A DNA stretch of 64,000 nt from contig NZ_CP093379.1 in NCBI RefSeq assembly GCF_022655595.1, forward strand, positions 554,501-618,500. The letters are read 5' to 3'. Source of the DNA: Ignatzschineria rhizosphaerae. Lineage in GTDB: Bacteria; Pseudomonadota; Gammaproteobacteria; Cardiobacteriales; Wohlfahrtiimonadaceae. The notes under the pieces are model-generated. The model worked only from the letters and a program-made list of their open reading frames with translations, did no database searches and was not told the DNA's origin. Position numbers and translations under genes: made by a program. Of the stretch, positions 7,863-15,810 are shown piece by piece (position 1 is the stretch's first letter; each line of letters opens with the position of its first letter).

Positions 7863-8861
7863 ATGACTAACTACACCATATCTTTATCTGGAGATGAATT
7901 TTTTAAGACATTAGGGGATTTAGGAGTAGGATCTCAGGATCCATTTAGAAAAGCGTATGAGGAAGATTTAAATAACTTATATCAACATGGTAAACCATCT
8001 ATTTCTTCTTTATGTAGAATCTATTTATTGGTTTTTGTCGCATTATGTGAAAAATTGGAATTAAGGAAGCAGCTTGAAAGCCAAAGGGAGGAAATCATTA
8101 ATTTTAGAAATGCTTATTCGCATAGTGATCTTAATCAATTAATTAAAGCAAGAACTTTGTTTGATAATAATGATTTTCATTTTTCGGAAGAAACTTTTTT
8201 GGAGTTGATTGATTTTAAAAAACAGTTTTTAAAAGATAAAGATCTAAGTTGCGAGTATGGGCTTTTTTTGAAAGTTATAGAACAAAATAGACTATTTCGA
8301 ATTTTTCTTCCAGGAAATGAAGCTGTAATTATAGATAGATTTCGAATCTTGCTCATTTCATTAATAGTTATTGCTAATTTTGAATGGCAAACCAAGAATT
8401 TTTTTACATCAGAAGCAGAGCTTCGAGAACTGTCTAAATATAATGAAAAAGGAAAGCAAGATCCTGTTACAGGGAAGAGACCGACAATATCTAACGATGT
8501 TAGGTCTGCTAAACTTTTTGAAAGTATTTTGAAAGAAATATCTCACCCTGAATTTGCTGACAAGAATAGTGAGATATTAAAGAAATGTAGGGATGTTTTT
8601 CTATTAGCAATAAAGCTTCGTAATAATTTTGCTCACCCTAAGCAAGATGAATCAAAAACAATTGAAGATACTGAATTAGATCAGATTTATAAATTGTATG
8701 GTTTTTTAAACAAAATATTATATTTAGTTAAAGGTAATATTCACAAAAAAGATAATATGGATTTTATTATTTGTGAAAATGGTGAACAAGCCTTTGTATT
8801 GGGTACAGGTATGACCATTGCTCTAGCACCAAATGTCCTATTGCAATTTTTTGAGTTATAA
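7863..8861 (+). CDS. Uncharacterised protein with two HEPN-type RX4H motifs (candidate defence cargo)
   Basis: The 332-residue product follows a TAGGAGT site. It has two R-x4-H motifs in matching helical contexts: FRNAYSH (Arg82-His87) and LRNNFAHP (Arg253-His258). Arg-x4-6-His with a following polar residue is the catalytic signature of HEPN ribonucleases, found in toxins and anti-phage proteins. Two copies in one chain suggest a fused pair of HEPN domains, which normally act as dimers. The gene is much more AT-rich than the primase, has its own promoter-like -10, and lies in a cargo position between alpA and a C4-like leader. I do not recognise a named family; RNase activity and defence function are inferences. 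Confidence 0.55.
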   Translation: MTNYTISLSGDEFFKTLGDLGVGSQDPFRKAYEEDLNNLYQHGKPSISSLCRIYLLVFVALCEKLELRKQLESQREEIINFRNAYSHSDLNQLIKARTLFDNNDFHFSEETFLELIDFKKQFLKDKDLSCEYGLFLKVIEQNRLFRIFLPGNEAVIIDRFRILLISLIVIANFEWQTKNFFTSEAELRELSKYNEKGKQDPVTGKRPTISNDVRSAKLFESILKEISHPEFADKNSEILKKCRDVFLLAIKLRNNFAHPKQDESKTIEDTELDQIYKLYGFLNKILYLVKGNIHKKDNMDFIICENGEQAFVLGTGMTIALAPNVLLQFFEL

Positions 8862-8984
8862 ATGTGTAAAACTTGACCATTTAATTGATTTAAGTTACCT
8901 TTCTATCAAGGTCTTCAAAAGCCGATTCCAAAGCGGATATTATTCGCCCCGTCAGCGCGGTTTTTTTGTGCTAAAATTCTCTAC

Positions 8985-9063
8985 GTCGAGAGGGCGAGGA
9001 ATACAATACCCGTAAGGGGAATAACTCCGGCCATACTTTGGATTGGTTTTTGAACCTCTCGGC
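8985..9063 (+). ncRNA. Candidate C4-type antisense RNA
   Basis: A closing stem of nine pairs joins 8985-8993 (GTCGAGAGG) to 9055-9063 (CCTCTCGGC). Inside lie a CCC-GTAA-GGG hairpin (about 9009-9018) and a small CCA/TGG hairpin (9031-9041). Total length is about 79 nt, close to the 77 nt known for phage P1/P7 C4 RNA. A TAAAAT -10-like box (8972-8977) would start transcription at its 5' end. Bases 9036-9054 are complementary to the ribosome-binding region of the next gene, and 9005-9011 to 9078-9084. That is the a'/b' logic of C4 repression. Family membership is a structural judgement, not a covariance-model hit. Confidence 0.6.
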
Positions 9064-9077
9064 ACCTAATTCTATTA

Positions 9078-9107
9078 GGGTATTAACTTCAAAAATTAAT
9101 CCAAAGG
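9078..9107 (+). promoter_or_regulatory. Predicted antisense target overlapping the Shine-Dalgarno site
   Basis: TTCAAAAATTAATCCAAAG (9088-9106) can pair with 9036-9054 over 19 positions, two of them G-U. GGGTATT (9078-9084) pairs with AATACCC (9005-9011). The AAAGG ribosome site of the gene starting at 9115 is inside the paired block. Binding in cis or trans should block translation, as in phage P1 icd-ant control. Confidence 0.55.
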
Positions 9108-9114
9108 TATTATC

Positions 9115-9399
9115 ATGAACACACACAAAAGAGCACAAACGCTTTATCAGCTTAAAGCTGAACTCTTCTCCCTTAATCTACCAAGTGAAACGATTGAGGA
9201 AATCAACCAATTAGAAACACGCCTCAATGCAAATGCTAGTGATATGCGAGAGCTTGCGCTTAGTTTGCAGACGATCGTAGCGTTATTTGGCTTCTCCTAT
9301 CAAGAAAAATTACCCTTAGAGCAATTACATGCACTAATGCATCCTTACATGGAAAAGTTAACGGGTAAGGCTGAGGAGCTCGTCAATATTATCAGCTAA
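9115..9399 (+). CDS. Hypothetical protein controlled by C4-like leader
   Basis: The 94-residue protein is largely helical (LYQLKAELFSLNLPSETIEEINQLETRLN; DMRELALSLQTIVALFGF) and has no recognised domain. Its ribosome site AAAGG lies seven bases before ATG 9115, inside a sequence complementary to the upstream structured RNA. In P1 the corresponding position encodes Icd and the antirepressor; no sequence similarity to either is claimed. A strong terminator follows, making this a self-contained regulated unit. Confidence 0.6.
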   Translation: MNTHKRAQTLYQLKAELFSLNLPSETIEEINQLETRLNANASDMRELALSLQTIVALFGFSYQEKLPLEQLHALMHPYMEKLTGKAEELVNIIS

Positions 9400-9415
9400 T
9401 GAGTTAGCCTAAAAA

Positions 9416-9451
9416 GAAGCCACTATGGGTTTAGCCTATAGTGGCTTCTTT
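9416..9451 (+). terminator. Intrinsic terminator after the C4-controlled gene
   Basis: GAAGCCACTAT and ATAGTGGCTTC form an 11-bp stem with an inner GG/CC extension, followed by TTTT. It lies 16 bases after the stop at 9399. Confidence 0.8.
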
Positions 9452-9551
9452 TGAAATATCCTCTAATATAATTAAAGGGTTAGATCGCATATTTTTATGA
9501 GATATTAATCTTGGTGATTAATTTTTGCTTGGTAAGGAGATAAAATTTATT

Positions 9552-10559
9552 ATGGGAAAGGTGTATAAATATCGGTATGGATATACTCCAGTAGATATTC
9601 CAGAAGGGCTAACGGAAGATCAGATTCAGAAAAAATTAAATCAGCAAAATAATGAAAAAGAAATTTTTGAAAGAGATTTAAGCTGCGTAAAAAACAATCA
9701 AGTATATTTTTCTCCTTATGAGGCCTTAAACGATCCTACAGAAGGTTATATCTCTAAGGAGGAAATAAAACGAGAACTAGACAATTTCGAACAAGGAATG
9801 ATTGAAGTTATGCTTAACGGCGAGTCTAAAACTATAGATAATGAGATATTTAAGCTAATGGAGCCAGCGGAAGGGTCGGTTTACCCTCTTGAAAAAACGC
9901 TACGTTATTCATTAAAAAAACTAAGGAAAAGAAATAGCCCCAGGAAGGCTTTAGAGAAATTTTATCAAGAAAAAACTAATAATTTTTCGGATAGGATGAG
10001 AATTATAGATGAATATAAACAGGGGGTCTATGAAAATTTATCAATGGTTTTAAAGAGTTATGGGATTTTATCTTTATCTCTAACATATGACAATATATTG
10101 ATGTGGGCACATTATGCAAATAGTCATAAGGGATATGTTTTAGAGTATGATAAAGAAAAGTTACTCCAAAACTTAATCATTAATAAAGATCTTTATAATT
10201 TTATGATTAAATATGGAAATGAAGTTCCTTCTTTTAAATTAAGAGAACTGATTTTTGATGCAAATAATCCGCAAGATCGGGGAATGAAAGCTAAAAATAT
10301 TTTAGAAAAATTTTGGTCTTATAAAGCTAAACCTTGGGCGTATGAGGAAGAATTTAGAATTATCATTGAGGGGCAAGGAATTCGTTATCATTATAAAAAG
10401 GCTTTGACAGGTGTTTATTTTGGTCTGAGAATGAATGATGAATTAAAAACTAAAATGGAAGAAGCTTTAAAAGGTAGAGGCATTAAATTTTATGATATGA
10501 CTCATAAAGAGAATTCATATGAATTTGATAAACCTATCTTACGACCAAAATTATCCTAA
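9552..10559 (+). CDS. DUF2971 family protein (island cargo)
   Basis: I prefer ATG 9552 (335 aa) after AAGGAG over a TTG nine codons upstream that has no ribosome site. The chain shows the DUF2971 order: KVYKYRYG start, VYFSPYEALNDPTEG, ILSLSLTYDNILMWAHYANSHKGYVLEYD, FWSYKAKPWAYEEEFRIIIEG, then a short strand-rich end. These His/Tyr/Glu motifs define a widespread family of unknown biochemistry often seen in mobile and defence regions. A TATAAT box at 9467-9472 offers its own promoter. The stop overlaps the convergent integrase stop by nine bases, so it is the last cargo gene before int. AT-rich composition fits recent acquisition. Confidence 0.7.
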   Translation: MGKVYKYRYGYTPVDIPEGLTEDQIQKKLNQQNNEKEIFERDLSCVKNNQVYFSPYEALNDPTEGYISKEEIKRELDNFEQGMIEVMLNGESKTIDNEIFKLMEPAEGSVYPLEKTLRYSLKKLRKRNSPRKALEKFYQEKTNNFSDRMRIIDEYKQGVYENLSMVLKSYGILSLSLTYDNILMWAHYANSHKGYVLEYDKEKLLQNLIINKDLYNFMIKYGNEVPSFKLRELIFDANNPQDRGMKAKNILEKFWSYKAKPWAYEEEFRIIIEGQGIRYHYKKALTGVYFGLRMNDELKTKMEEALKGRGIKFYDMTHKENSYEFDKPILRPKLS

Positions 10560-11624
10560 TCGATCAGCAATCTCTGTTGCTGTAGGGTTGTAGTAAAACA
10601 TTAATGATTTTAAATCACGATGGCCAATCATTTTTGCCAAGTCCAGAACATCGATTTTTCTAGCTAATCGAGTACAAGCTTCGTGGCGGGTATCATGGAA
10701 TCTTAAATCCTTGATTCCCGTTGTTTTTATATAGCGAGCAAATAGGGCGGAAGTACGATCTGAAGATTCATCAAAGTCTTTAAAAAAGACAGGCTGAGCA
10801 GTATATGTAAACTCATTCTCGCATTCATCAATGATCGTTCTTTCGTGGATAAGGGATCTTGAATATGGTTTTATTCTTTCTAACAGCTCCACAGCTCGGC
10901 TTGATAGCGGAATATCGCGAGCATCACCATTCTTTGATGTTTCAATTTTTAAATAGCGATGTCTAAGATGGATATTATTCCAATCTAAATTGCAGATCTC
11001 TCCAAGACGCATGCCAGTCTCAATGGCAAATAGAAATATTAAACCTAATCTTTTTCTAGCTTCATCAAGTTCACCATGTTCATCATAGCCAAGAGCATCT
11101 AAAATTCTTGAGATCTCAAGATCTGATATTCTGCGATTTCGTGGTGCCGGCTCTTTTAATTTATCAACACCATCAAAAGGATTGTGTTCGATCCAACGCC
11201 ATTTTATAGCTGCTTTTATAACTCCACGGAGAATGCTCATCTCTTTATTAACAGTTGCCGGCTTAACGCTTTTTAATCTAAACTCAATGTAGTTATTAAA
11301 TACTGAAGGGGACAGAGCACTTAAGCGAGCACTGATATTCAAAGCTTCACATTTGAGAAAGAAATTGATTCTTAATTTTTCACTTTTTTCGGAACGTTTC
11401 CCTGGCGTTACTTCTGCAAGATATCTTTCCAAAGCTTCTTTTAATGTTTTTGAAGTATCCAGGCTTTCGGTTTGGCCTTGTCTAATTTCCTTTTCACGAC
11501 GAACAGCCCAGGCGAAAGCTTCAGCTTTTGTTGGATATGTTCTAGAATCTCTAAATCGACCTTCATTTGTTGTAATATCAATTTCGGCACGCCATCCATT
11601 TGATCGTTTTCTAAAATAGGCCAT
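10551..11624 (-). CDS. Tyrosine recombinase integrase of the island
   Basis: I place the start at the ATG at 11622-11624 (357 aa), since MAYFRKRSNGWRAEI matches the usual arm-binding start; a longer reading adds 19 hydrophobic residues without family support. An N-terminal AP2-like arm domain is followed by a SAM-like core-binding domain and the catalytic domain. Catalytic residues are Arg206 (ETGMRLGE), Lys231, His310 and Arg313 (HDTRH), His335 (GHRD) and Tyr344 or Tyr345. It would insert and excise the element. Its position at the right edge, facing inward, is typical for genomic islands with att just upstream. Confidence 0.9.
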   Translation of the reverse strand: MAYFRKRSNGWRAEIDITTNEGRFRDSRTYPTKAEAFAWAVRREKEIRQGQTESLDTSKTLKEALERYLAEVTPGKRSEKSEKLRINFFLKCEALNISARLSALSPSVFNNYIEFRLKSVKPATVNKEMSILRGVIKAAIKWRWIEHNPFDGVDKLKEPAPRNRRISDLEISRILDALGYDEHGELDEARKRLGLIFLFAIETGMRLGEICNLDWNNIHLRHRYLKIETSKNGDARDIPLSSRAVELLERIKPYSRSLIHERTIIDECENEFTYTAQPVFFKDFDESSDRTSALFARYIKTTGIKDLRFHDTRHEACTRLARKIDVLDLAKMIGHRDLKSLMFYYNPTATEIADRLG

Positions 11625-11759
11625 CTTAAAAAATAATAATTCCTGAAATATAAATATTGGCGGGAAAAATGGCGGGAACATAGGTATACAAATGTGTATA
11701 GAGTTCTACATTTTTCCAAGTGAGTACATAACAAGAGAATAGCAGAAATGATGGCTAAC

Positions 11760-11778
11760 GCCAGTTTTGCTGGCTTTT
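11760..11778. other. Short hairpin near the island right boundary
   Basis: GCCAG and CTGGC form a 5-bp stem with a TTTTG loop, followed by CTTTT-like bases. It may be a weak terminator or part of the attachment region; no gene ends directly at it. The region 11625-12106 otherwise holds no coding sequence I can support. Confidence 0.25.
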
Positions 11779-11838
11779 AGATATTTGCAGTTTTGTGCCG
11801 ATTATGCTAGCAAGGCCCACCAACTTAAAGGTCCAAAA

Positions 11839-11865
11839 CCCCGTATCAATGATACGGGGTTTTTT
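11839..11865 (+). terminator. Strong intrinsic terminator at the island boundary
   Basis: CCCCGTATC (11839-11847) and GATACGGGG (11851-11859) form a 9-bp stem with AAT loop followed by TTTTTTG. No gene upstream on the plus strand within the window needs it. It may have ended a chromosomal transcript that the island separated from its gene. Confidence 0.75.
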
Positions 11866-12106
11866 GTTGCATAAATTCTCTATAATTTTGATTGCATTTT
11901 ATTGGCTATTTTTATTGTTTAAATATCGACATTGTGACGATTTTTATAATTTATCTTATTAGTGAGTTCAGTTATTGTTTGGTTTAATTTGTATATATTT
12001 CATTATTTAGATGGTTTGAGGCACCTTATAAAATATTTCATTTTATAATCATTAAGTTAAATTTATTTTTAGTTTGACTATTCTTTTTTTTTATGAATAT
12101 ACTCAG

Positions 12107-12125
12107 TGTATACAAATTGTATACA
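12107..12125. promoter_or_regulatory. GntR-type operator palindrome
   Basis: TGTATACAAATTGTATACA is a perfect 19-base palindrome around one central base, ending just before the AGGAGG of the gntR gene. GTATAC half-sites are typical of FadR-subfamily GntR operators. Binding here would block transcription or translation start of gntR, indicating autoregulation. Confidence 0.75.
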
Positions 12126-12134
12126 GGAGGAAAA

Positions 12135-12857
12135 ATGAATAGTCTTTCAAATAAAAAAATAGAAGAAGTGGCTATCTCTGGGGATAAAAAAACGATTCTT
12201 GATATGACATTAAGAAAGCGAATTATTAATTTAGAGCTAGCTCCTGGCGCAGTTTTAGATGAAGTCTCTTTGAGCCAGGAGTTTGGGGTTTCTAGGTCGC
12301 CAGTTAGAGAGGTAATGCGCCAATTAGCGGCAGAGGGATACCTTGAGCTAGAAGTAAATAGACCTGCTCGTGTTACTGCTATGAATTATCAATCATTGAG
12401 GGCATTTTTTTTAGCAGCCCCTCTTATCTATATTGCAACAACGCAATTAGCAGTAATTAATGCCACTGATGATGATATTGCTTCTTTAAAAGTGATTCAG
12501 CAAAAATTTACAAAAGCAATGGCTGAGAATAATACAGAAGATCGAGTTTTTTATAATGATCAGTTTCATCTTAAAATTGGTGAAATTGCTAGAAACCCTT
12601 ATCTAATGCCGACATTAAAGCGATTGTTAATAGATCATGCTCGCCTTGCTAAGACCTTTTATAAATCTCCAGAAACAACAGAAATGAATCATGATATGGA
12701 ATTAGCCGTTCATCAGCATGATTTAATTATTCAAGCTATAGAGTTTAAGGATGTGAAAAGGGCGGAGATGCTAATTAATGAACATTGGGATCTATCTCGC
12801 AGAAGAATGGCAGATTATGTAATGCCTGAAGCTGTAGTGGTATCTATGGATATTTAA
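12135..12857 (+). CDS. GntR family regulator, FadR/FCD subfamily
   Basis: The start at ATG 12135 (240 aa) follows AGGAGG; an ATG 14 codons upstream would run through the operator. Residues about 20-80 form the winged HTH (LRKRIINLELAPGAVLDEVSLSQEFGVSRSPVREVMRQLAAEGYL). The C-terminal helical FCD domain carries D-x3-H and later His residues (NDQFHLKI; VHQHDLIIQAI; NEHWDLS) expected to bind a metal and a carboxylate ligand. It heads a cluster of oxidoreductase, transporter and aldolase, so it probably senses their substrate. The single operator seen lies before its own gene. Confidence 0.85.
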   Translation: MNSLSNKKIEEVAISGDKKTILDMTLRKRIINLELAPGAVLDEVSLSQEFGVSRSPVREVMRQLAAEGYLELEVNRPARVTAMNYQSLRAFFLAAPLIYIATTQLAVINATDDDIASLKVIQQKFTKAMAENNTEDRVFYNDQFHLKIGEIARNPYLMPTLKRLLIDHARLAKTFYKSPETTEMNHDMELAVHQHDLIIQAIEFKDVKRAEMLINEHWDLSRRRMADYVMPEAVVVSMDI

Positions 12858-12969
12858 TGGAATAAAAATGTAGTTATTAAAAACTAAAAGTGGATCGGTT
12901 AGGCTTAAAAATACGATAAATATAGAAATTATAATAAAAACAATAAGCCACTACCTTTGGAGGTGTTTC

Positions 12970-14289
12970 ATGCAAAGAGTACGTTATATTCCGCAAGATG
13001 ACCCATCTTGTGGTTGGTTTCACACGAGTAAAAAAAGAGATGTAAAGCCCTCACTTACCGGAGATATTAATGCTAAATGGGTTATTGTAGGGGCTGGATT
13101 TACAGGGCTTTCAATTGCTAGAAGGTTAGCTGAGCATTATCCTCAAGATGAGATTGTTTTAGTTGAAGCTCAAGAAGTGGGGTTCGGGCCAGCAGGTAGA
13201 AATGCAGGTTTTGCAATCGATTTACCGCATGATATAGGCGCTGAGGATTATATTGGTGATTTAGAGATTGCTGGCAAGACTTTAAAGCTCAATGTTCTTG
13301 GGCAGACTATTTTAAAAGATCTAGTAGAAAAGTATCAAATTGATTGTCAAATGAGTGCAAGTGGTAAATATCAAGCCGCTGTTAGCTCATCAGGCTTAAA
13401 GGTCCTAGAAGCTTATCAGAAAGGGCTAGATAGAATGAGACAGCCTTATGAAGTTATTGATGGAGAAGATCTTCCTTATCATTTAGGCACCTCTTTTTAT
13501 AAAAAGGCATTATTTACCCCAGGGACAATTTTATTACAGCCATCGGCTTTAGTTAAAGGGGTAGCAGATACCTTACCTGATAATGTTACGTTATATGAAA
13601 ATACAGCTATTACTGGATTTCAATATGGTAAGAAAATTACACTTGAGCATGCAAGTGGTCTGATTACTGCAGATCAGATGATTCTTGCTAATAATGCTTT
13701 TGGCATGCATTTTGGCTATTTAAAAAATAGTATGCTTCCCGTATTTTTGTATGCAAGTTTAACTAGGGAGTTAACAGTATCTGAACTTGATTTATTAGGT
13801 GGAAAATCTATTTGGGGGGTAATTCCTGCTGATCCTTTTGGAAGTACGGTAAGAAAAACGGCTGATAATCGAATCTTGATACGAAATAGTTTTTCATTTA
13901 ACCCGACAGGGCAACCTAATGCTAAAAAGTTAGAATCTTTTATTAAGCGGCATGAAGAATCTTTTAAAAGACGCTTTCCTATATTAGAGGATGTTAACTT
14001 CGAGTTTAATTGGAGTGGATCCTTAGGCCTTTCCCAAAATCATAAAGGTTTCTTTGGGCAATTAGCATCTAATATTTATGGAGCTATCTGTTGCAATGGG
14101 TTAGGTGTTACAAGAGGAACTGCCACAGGGGCATTGATAGCTGATTTTATTGCAGGACAAAATCACGAGTTAATTCCTTTTTTATTAGAAACATCAGGGC
14201 CTAATAAATTACCTATGGAGCCATTTTTATCTATGGGTGTTAATGCGCGTTTGTGGTGGGGACAAAGGCAAGCGGGATTAGAGAGTTAA
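12970..14289 (+). CDS. FAD-dependent amine/amino-acid oxidoreductase (DAO/OrdL-like)
   Basis: The 439-residue protein has a Rossmann FAD site near the N-terminus: WVIVGAGFTGLSIARRLAEHYP (GxGxxG at 41-46) with the ribose-binding Glu66 in VLVEA. The GPAGRNAG motif follows. A C-terminal ICCNGLGVTRGTATGALIADFI segment contacts the flavin in DAO-family enzymes. Such enzymes oxidise the C-N bond of amino acids or polyamines. An upstream GGAGG supports the start. Placed between gntR and an MFS transporter, and followed by a DapA-like lyase, it likely catalyses the first oxidation of an imported amine or amino acid. Exact substrate unknown. Confidence 0.75.
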   Translation: MQRVRYIPQDDPSCGWFHTSKKRDVKPSLTGDINAKWVIVGAGFTGLSIARRLAEHYPQDEIVLVEAQEVGFGPAGRNAGFAIDLPHDIGAEDYIGDLEIAGKTLKLNVLGQTILKDLVEKYQIDCQMSASGKYQAAVSSSGLKVLEAYQKGLDRMRQPYEVIDGEDLPYHLGTSFYKKALFTPGTILLQPSALVKGVADTLPDNVTLYENTAITGFQYGKKITLEHASGLITADQMILANNAFGMHFGYLKNSMLPVFLYASLTRELTVSELDLLGGKSIWGVIPADPFGSTVRKTADNRILIRNSFSFNPTGQPNAKKLESFIKRHEESFKRRFPILEDVNFEFNWSGSLGLSQNHKGFFGQLASNIYGAICCNGLGVTRGTATGALIADFIAGQNHELIPFLLETSGPNKLPMEPFLSMGVNARLWWGQRQAGLES

Positions 14290-14447
14290 ATTATTTTCAA
14301 TAAATTTTATAAAGAATTAAGCATTAAATAATGCTTGATAGGAAGTTTTTGTCTTAAAACTTTAGATAGTTAATAAAAATTAAAATTATCAGAAATGATA
14401 TTTAGACAAGGAGAGAGCTGTGTAGGCACTACTTTAAGGAGGATGTA

Positions 14448-15788
14448 ATGAGGGAAAATAATATAAAGATGATTTCAATAGACGATGTTCCGTTAAATGG
14501 TTTTCATCAATTAATGACAGTTCGTTCAGGGGGCGGTTGGGTTTTAGATGGTTATATTTTAAGCATTATAGGTGTTGCACTAGGGTATATCACTCTTGAG
14601 TTACAGCTAAATAGTTTTTGGGAGGGGATGGTAGCAGCTTCCGCTTTAATCGGGATTTTTATTGGTGGATTTTTAGGGGGATGGTTAAGTGGTGTTCTAG
14701 GGAGGCGCAGGCTCTATTTTGTCGGGCCAGTCATATTTATACTCTGTTCTGTTGGGCAGTTTTGGGCAAATTCCGGATTAGAGGTATTTATTTATCGCTT
14801 ATTAATCGGTGTCGGTGTGGGGTTTGAATATCCTGTTGCTGGAGCGTTATTAGTAGAGTTTTTACCTAAAAAATATCGAGGTTCTCGATTGGCTGCACTA
14901 ACCATATTATGGTTTGCAGGAGCAGCGCTGGCTTATATTGTGGGTAACTTAATCTTAAGTAGTGGGAATTTATCAGCATGGCGTTATGTCTTATTAAGTC
15001 CTGCATTGATCGGTCTATTTTTATTAGTTGTGCGACTTGGTACACCAGAATCTCCTCGTTGGTTAATGAGTAAAGGAAAAGACGAAGATGCTGAAAGGGT
15101 TATTAAAAAAGTCTATGGAGCGTCCTTCTCATTAAAAAATATACCGGCTCAAAATTCTGAGGAGAAACTATCTTTAAGTGCGATTTTAAAGTCAGGCTAT
15201 GGGGCGAGAATGTTATTTGTCTCTCTTTTTTGGACTTGCTCTGTGATTCCTGTTTTTGCTGTTTATGCATTTGCCCCGAAGGTACTAGATTCCCTGAATA
15301 TTACTGGTGATTGGGCCGCTTATGGATCTGTGGCTATTACAGTTTTGTTTGTGGTTGGTTGTATTGTTGCGACAAAGTTAATCGATATTATGGGGCGTCG
15401 TTTAATGGTAATTCACAGCTTCTTATGGTCAGGGATCGCCTTATTATTATTAGGATATTTCTCAGATGCTGGTGGATTATTGATTCTTATTCTATTTGGT
15501 TCTTATGCCCTATTTATTGGGGGTGCACAGGTATTACAGCTTGTGTATCCCAACGAAATATTCCCGACAGAAATTAGATCATTTGCCGTTGGGATAGGTG
15601 CATCATTATCGCGAGTGGGCGCTGCCATTGGGACATGGTTTGTTCCTATATCCTTACAGAGTATTGGTATTGGTCAAACGATGTATATTGCGGCAGGAAT
15701 TACCTTTATTGGTTTAATTTCTTCCATTTTATTAGCACCAGAAACTAAGTCAATGAGCTTAGAGAAAGCAGCATCGCTGCAACGATAA
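14448..15788 (+). CDS. MFS transporter, sugar/organic acid:proton type
   Basis: The 446-residue protein has about 12 hydrophobic segments and two MFS loop-2-3-like signatures: GGWLSGVLGRRRLYFVGP in the N-half and DIMGRRLMVIH in the C-half. It also has the family motif RLLIGVGVGFEYPVAGALLVEFLPKKYRG and the ESPRWL motif common to sugar-porter and aromatic-acid transporters. ATG 14448 is preceded by AAGGAGG. It is 22 bases ahead of the DapA-like gene, so the two are surely cotranscribed. The role is uptake of the cluster's substrate; substrate class cannot be read. Confidence 0.8.
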   Translation: MRENNIKMISIDDVPLNGFHQLMTVRSGGGWVLDGYILSIIGVALGYITLELQLNSFWEGMVAASALIGIFIGGFLGGWLSGVLGRRRLYFVGPVIFILCSVGQFWANSGLEVFIYRLLIGVGVGFEYPVAGALLVEFLPKKYRGSRLAALTILWFAGAALAYIVGNLILSSGNLSAWRYVLLSPALIGLFLLVVRLGTPESPRWLMSKGKDEDAERVIKKVYGASFSLKNIPAQNSEEKLSLSAILKSGYGARMLFVSLFWTCSVIPVFAVYAFAPKVLDSLNITGDWAAYGSVAITVLFVVGCIVATKLIDIMGRRLMVIHSFLWSGIALLLLGYFSDAGGLLILILFGSYALFIGGAQVLQLVYPNEIFPTEIRSFAVGIGASLSRVGAAIGTWFVPISLQSIGIGQTMYIAAGITFIGLISSILLAPETKSMSLEKAASLQR

Positions 15789-15810
15789 CTTTAAACTTTA
15801 GGAGAATAAA

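Noticed and set aside
8833-9015. Open frame across the end of the HEPN gene and the C4-like RNA
   Set aside because: It has no ribosome site and overlaps the structured RNA. Similar frames in other phages seem to be by-products of the conserved C4-region sequence, so I treat it as non-coding.
9525-9551. TTG start for the DUF2971 gene
   Set aside because: No ribosome site lies before it, while ATG 9552 has AAGGAG upstream and matches the usual start of the family.
11790-11835. GGCCCACCA near the island boundary as a tRNA 3' end
   Set aside because: There is no T-loop (TTCGA-type) or T-stem before it and no acceptor partner, so it is not a tRNA. It could still be part of an attachment site, which cannot be shown without the left end.
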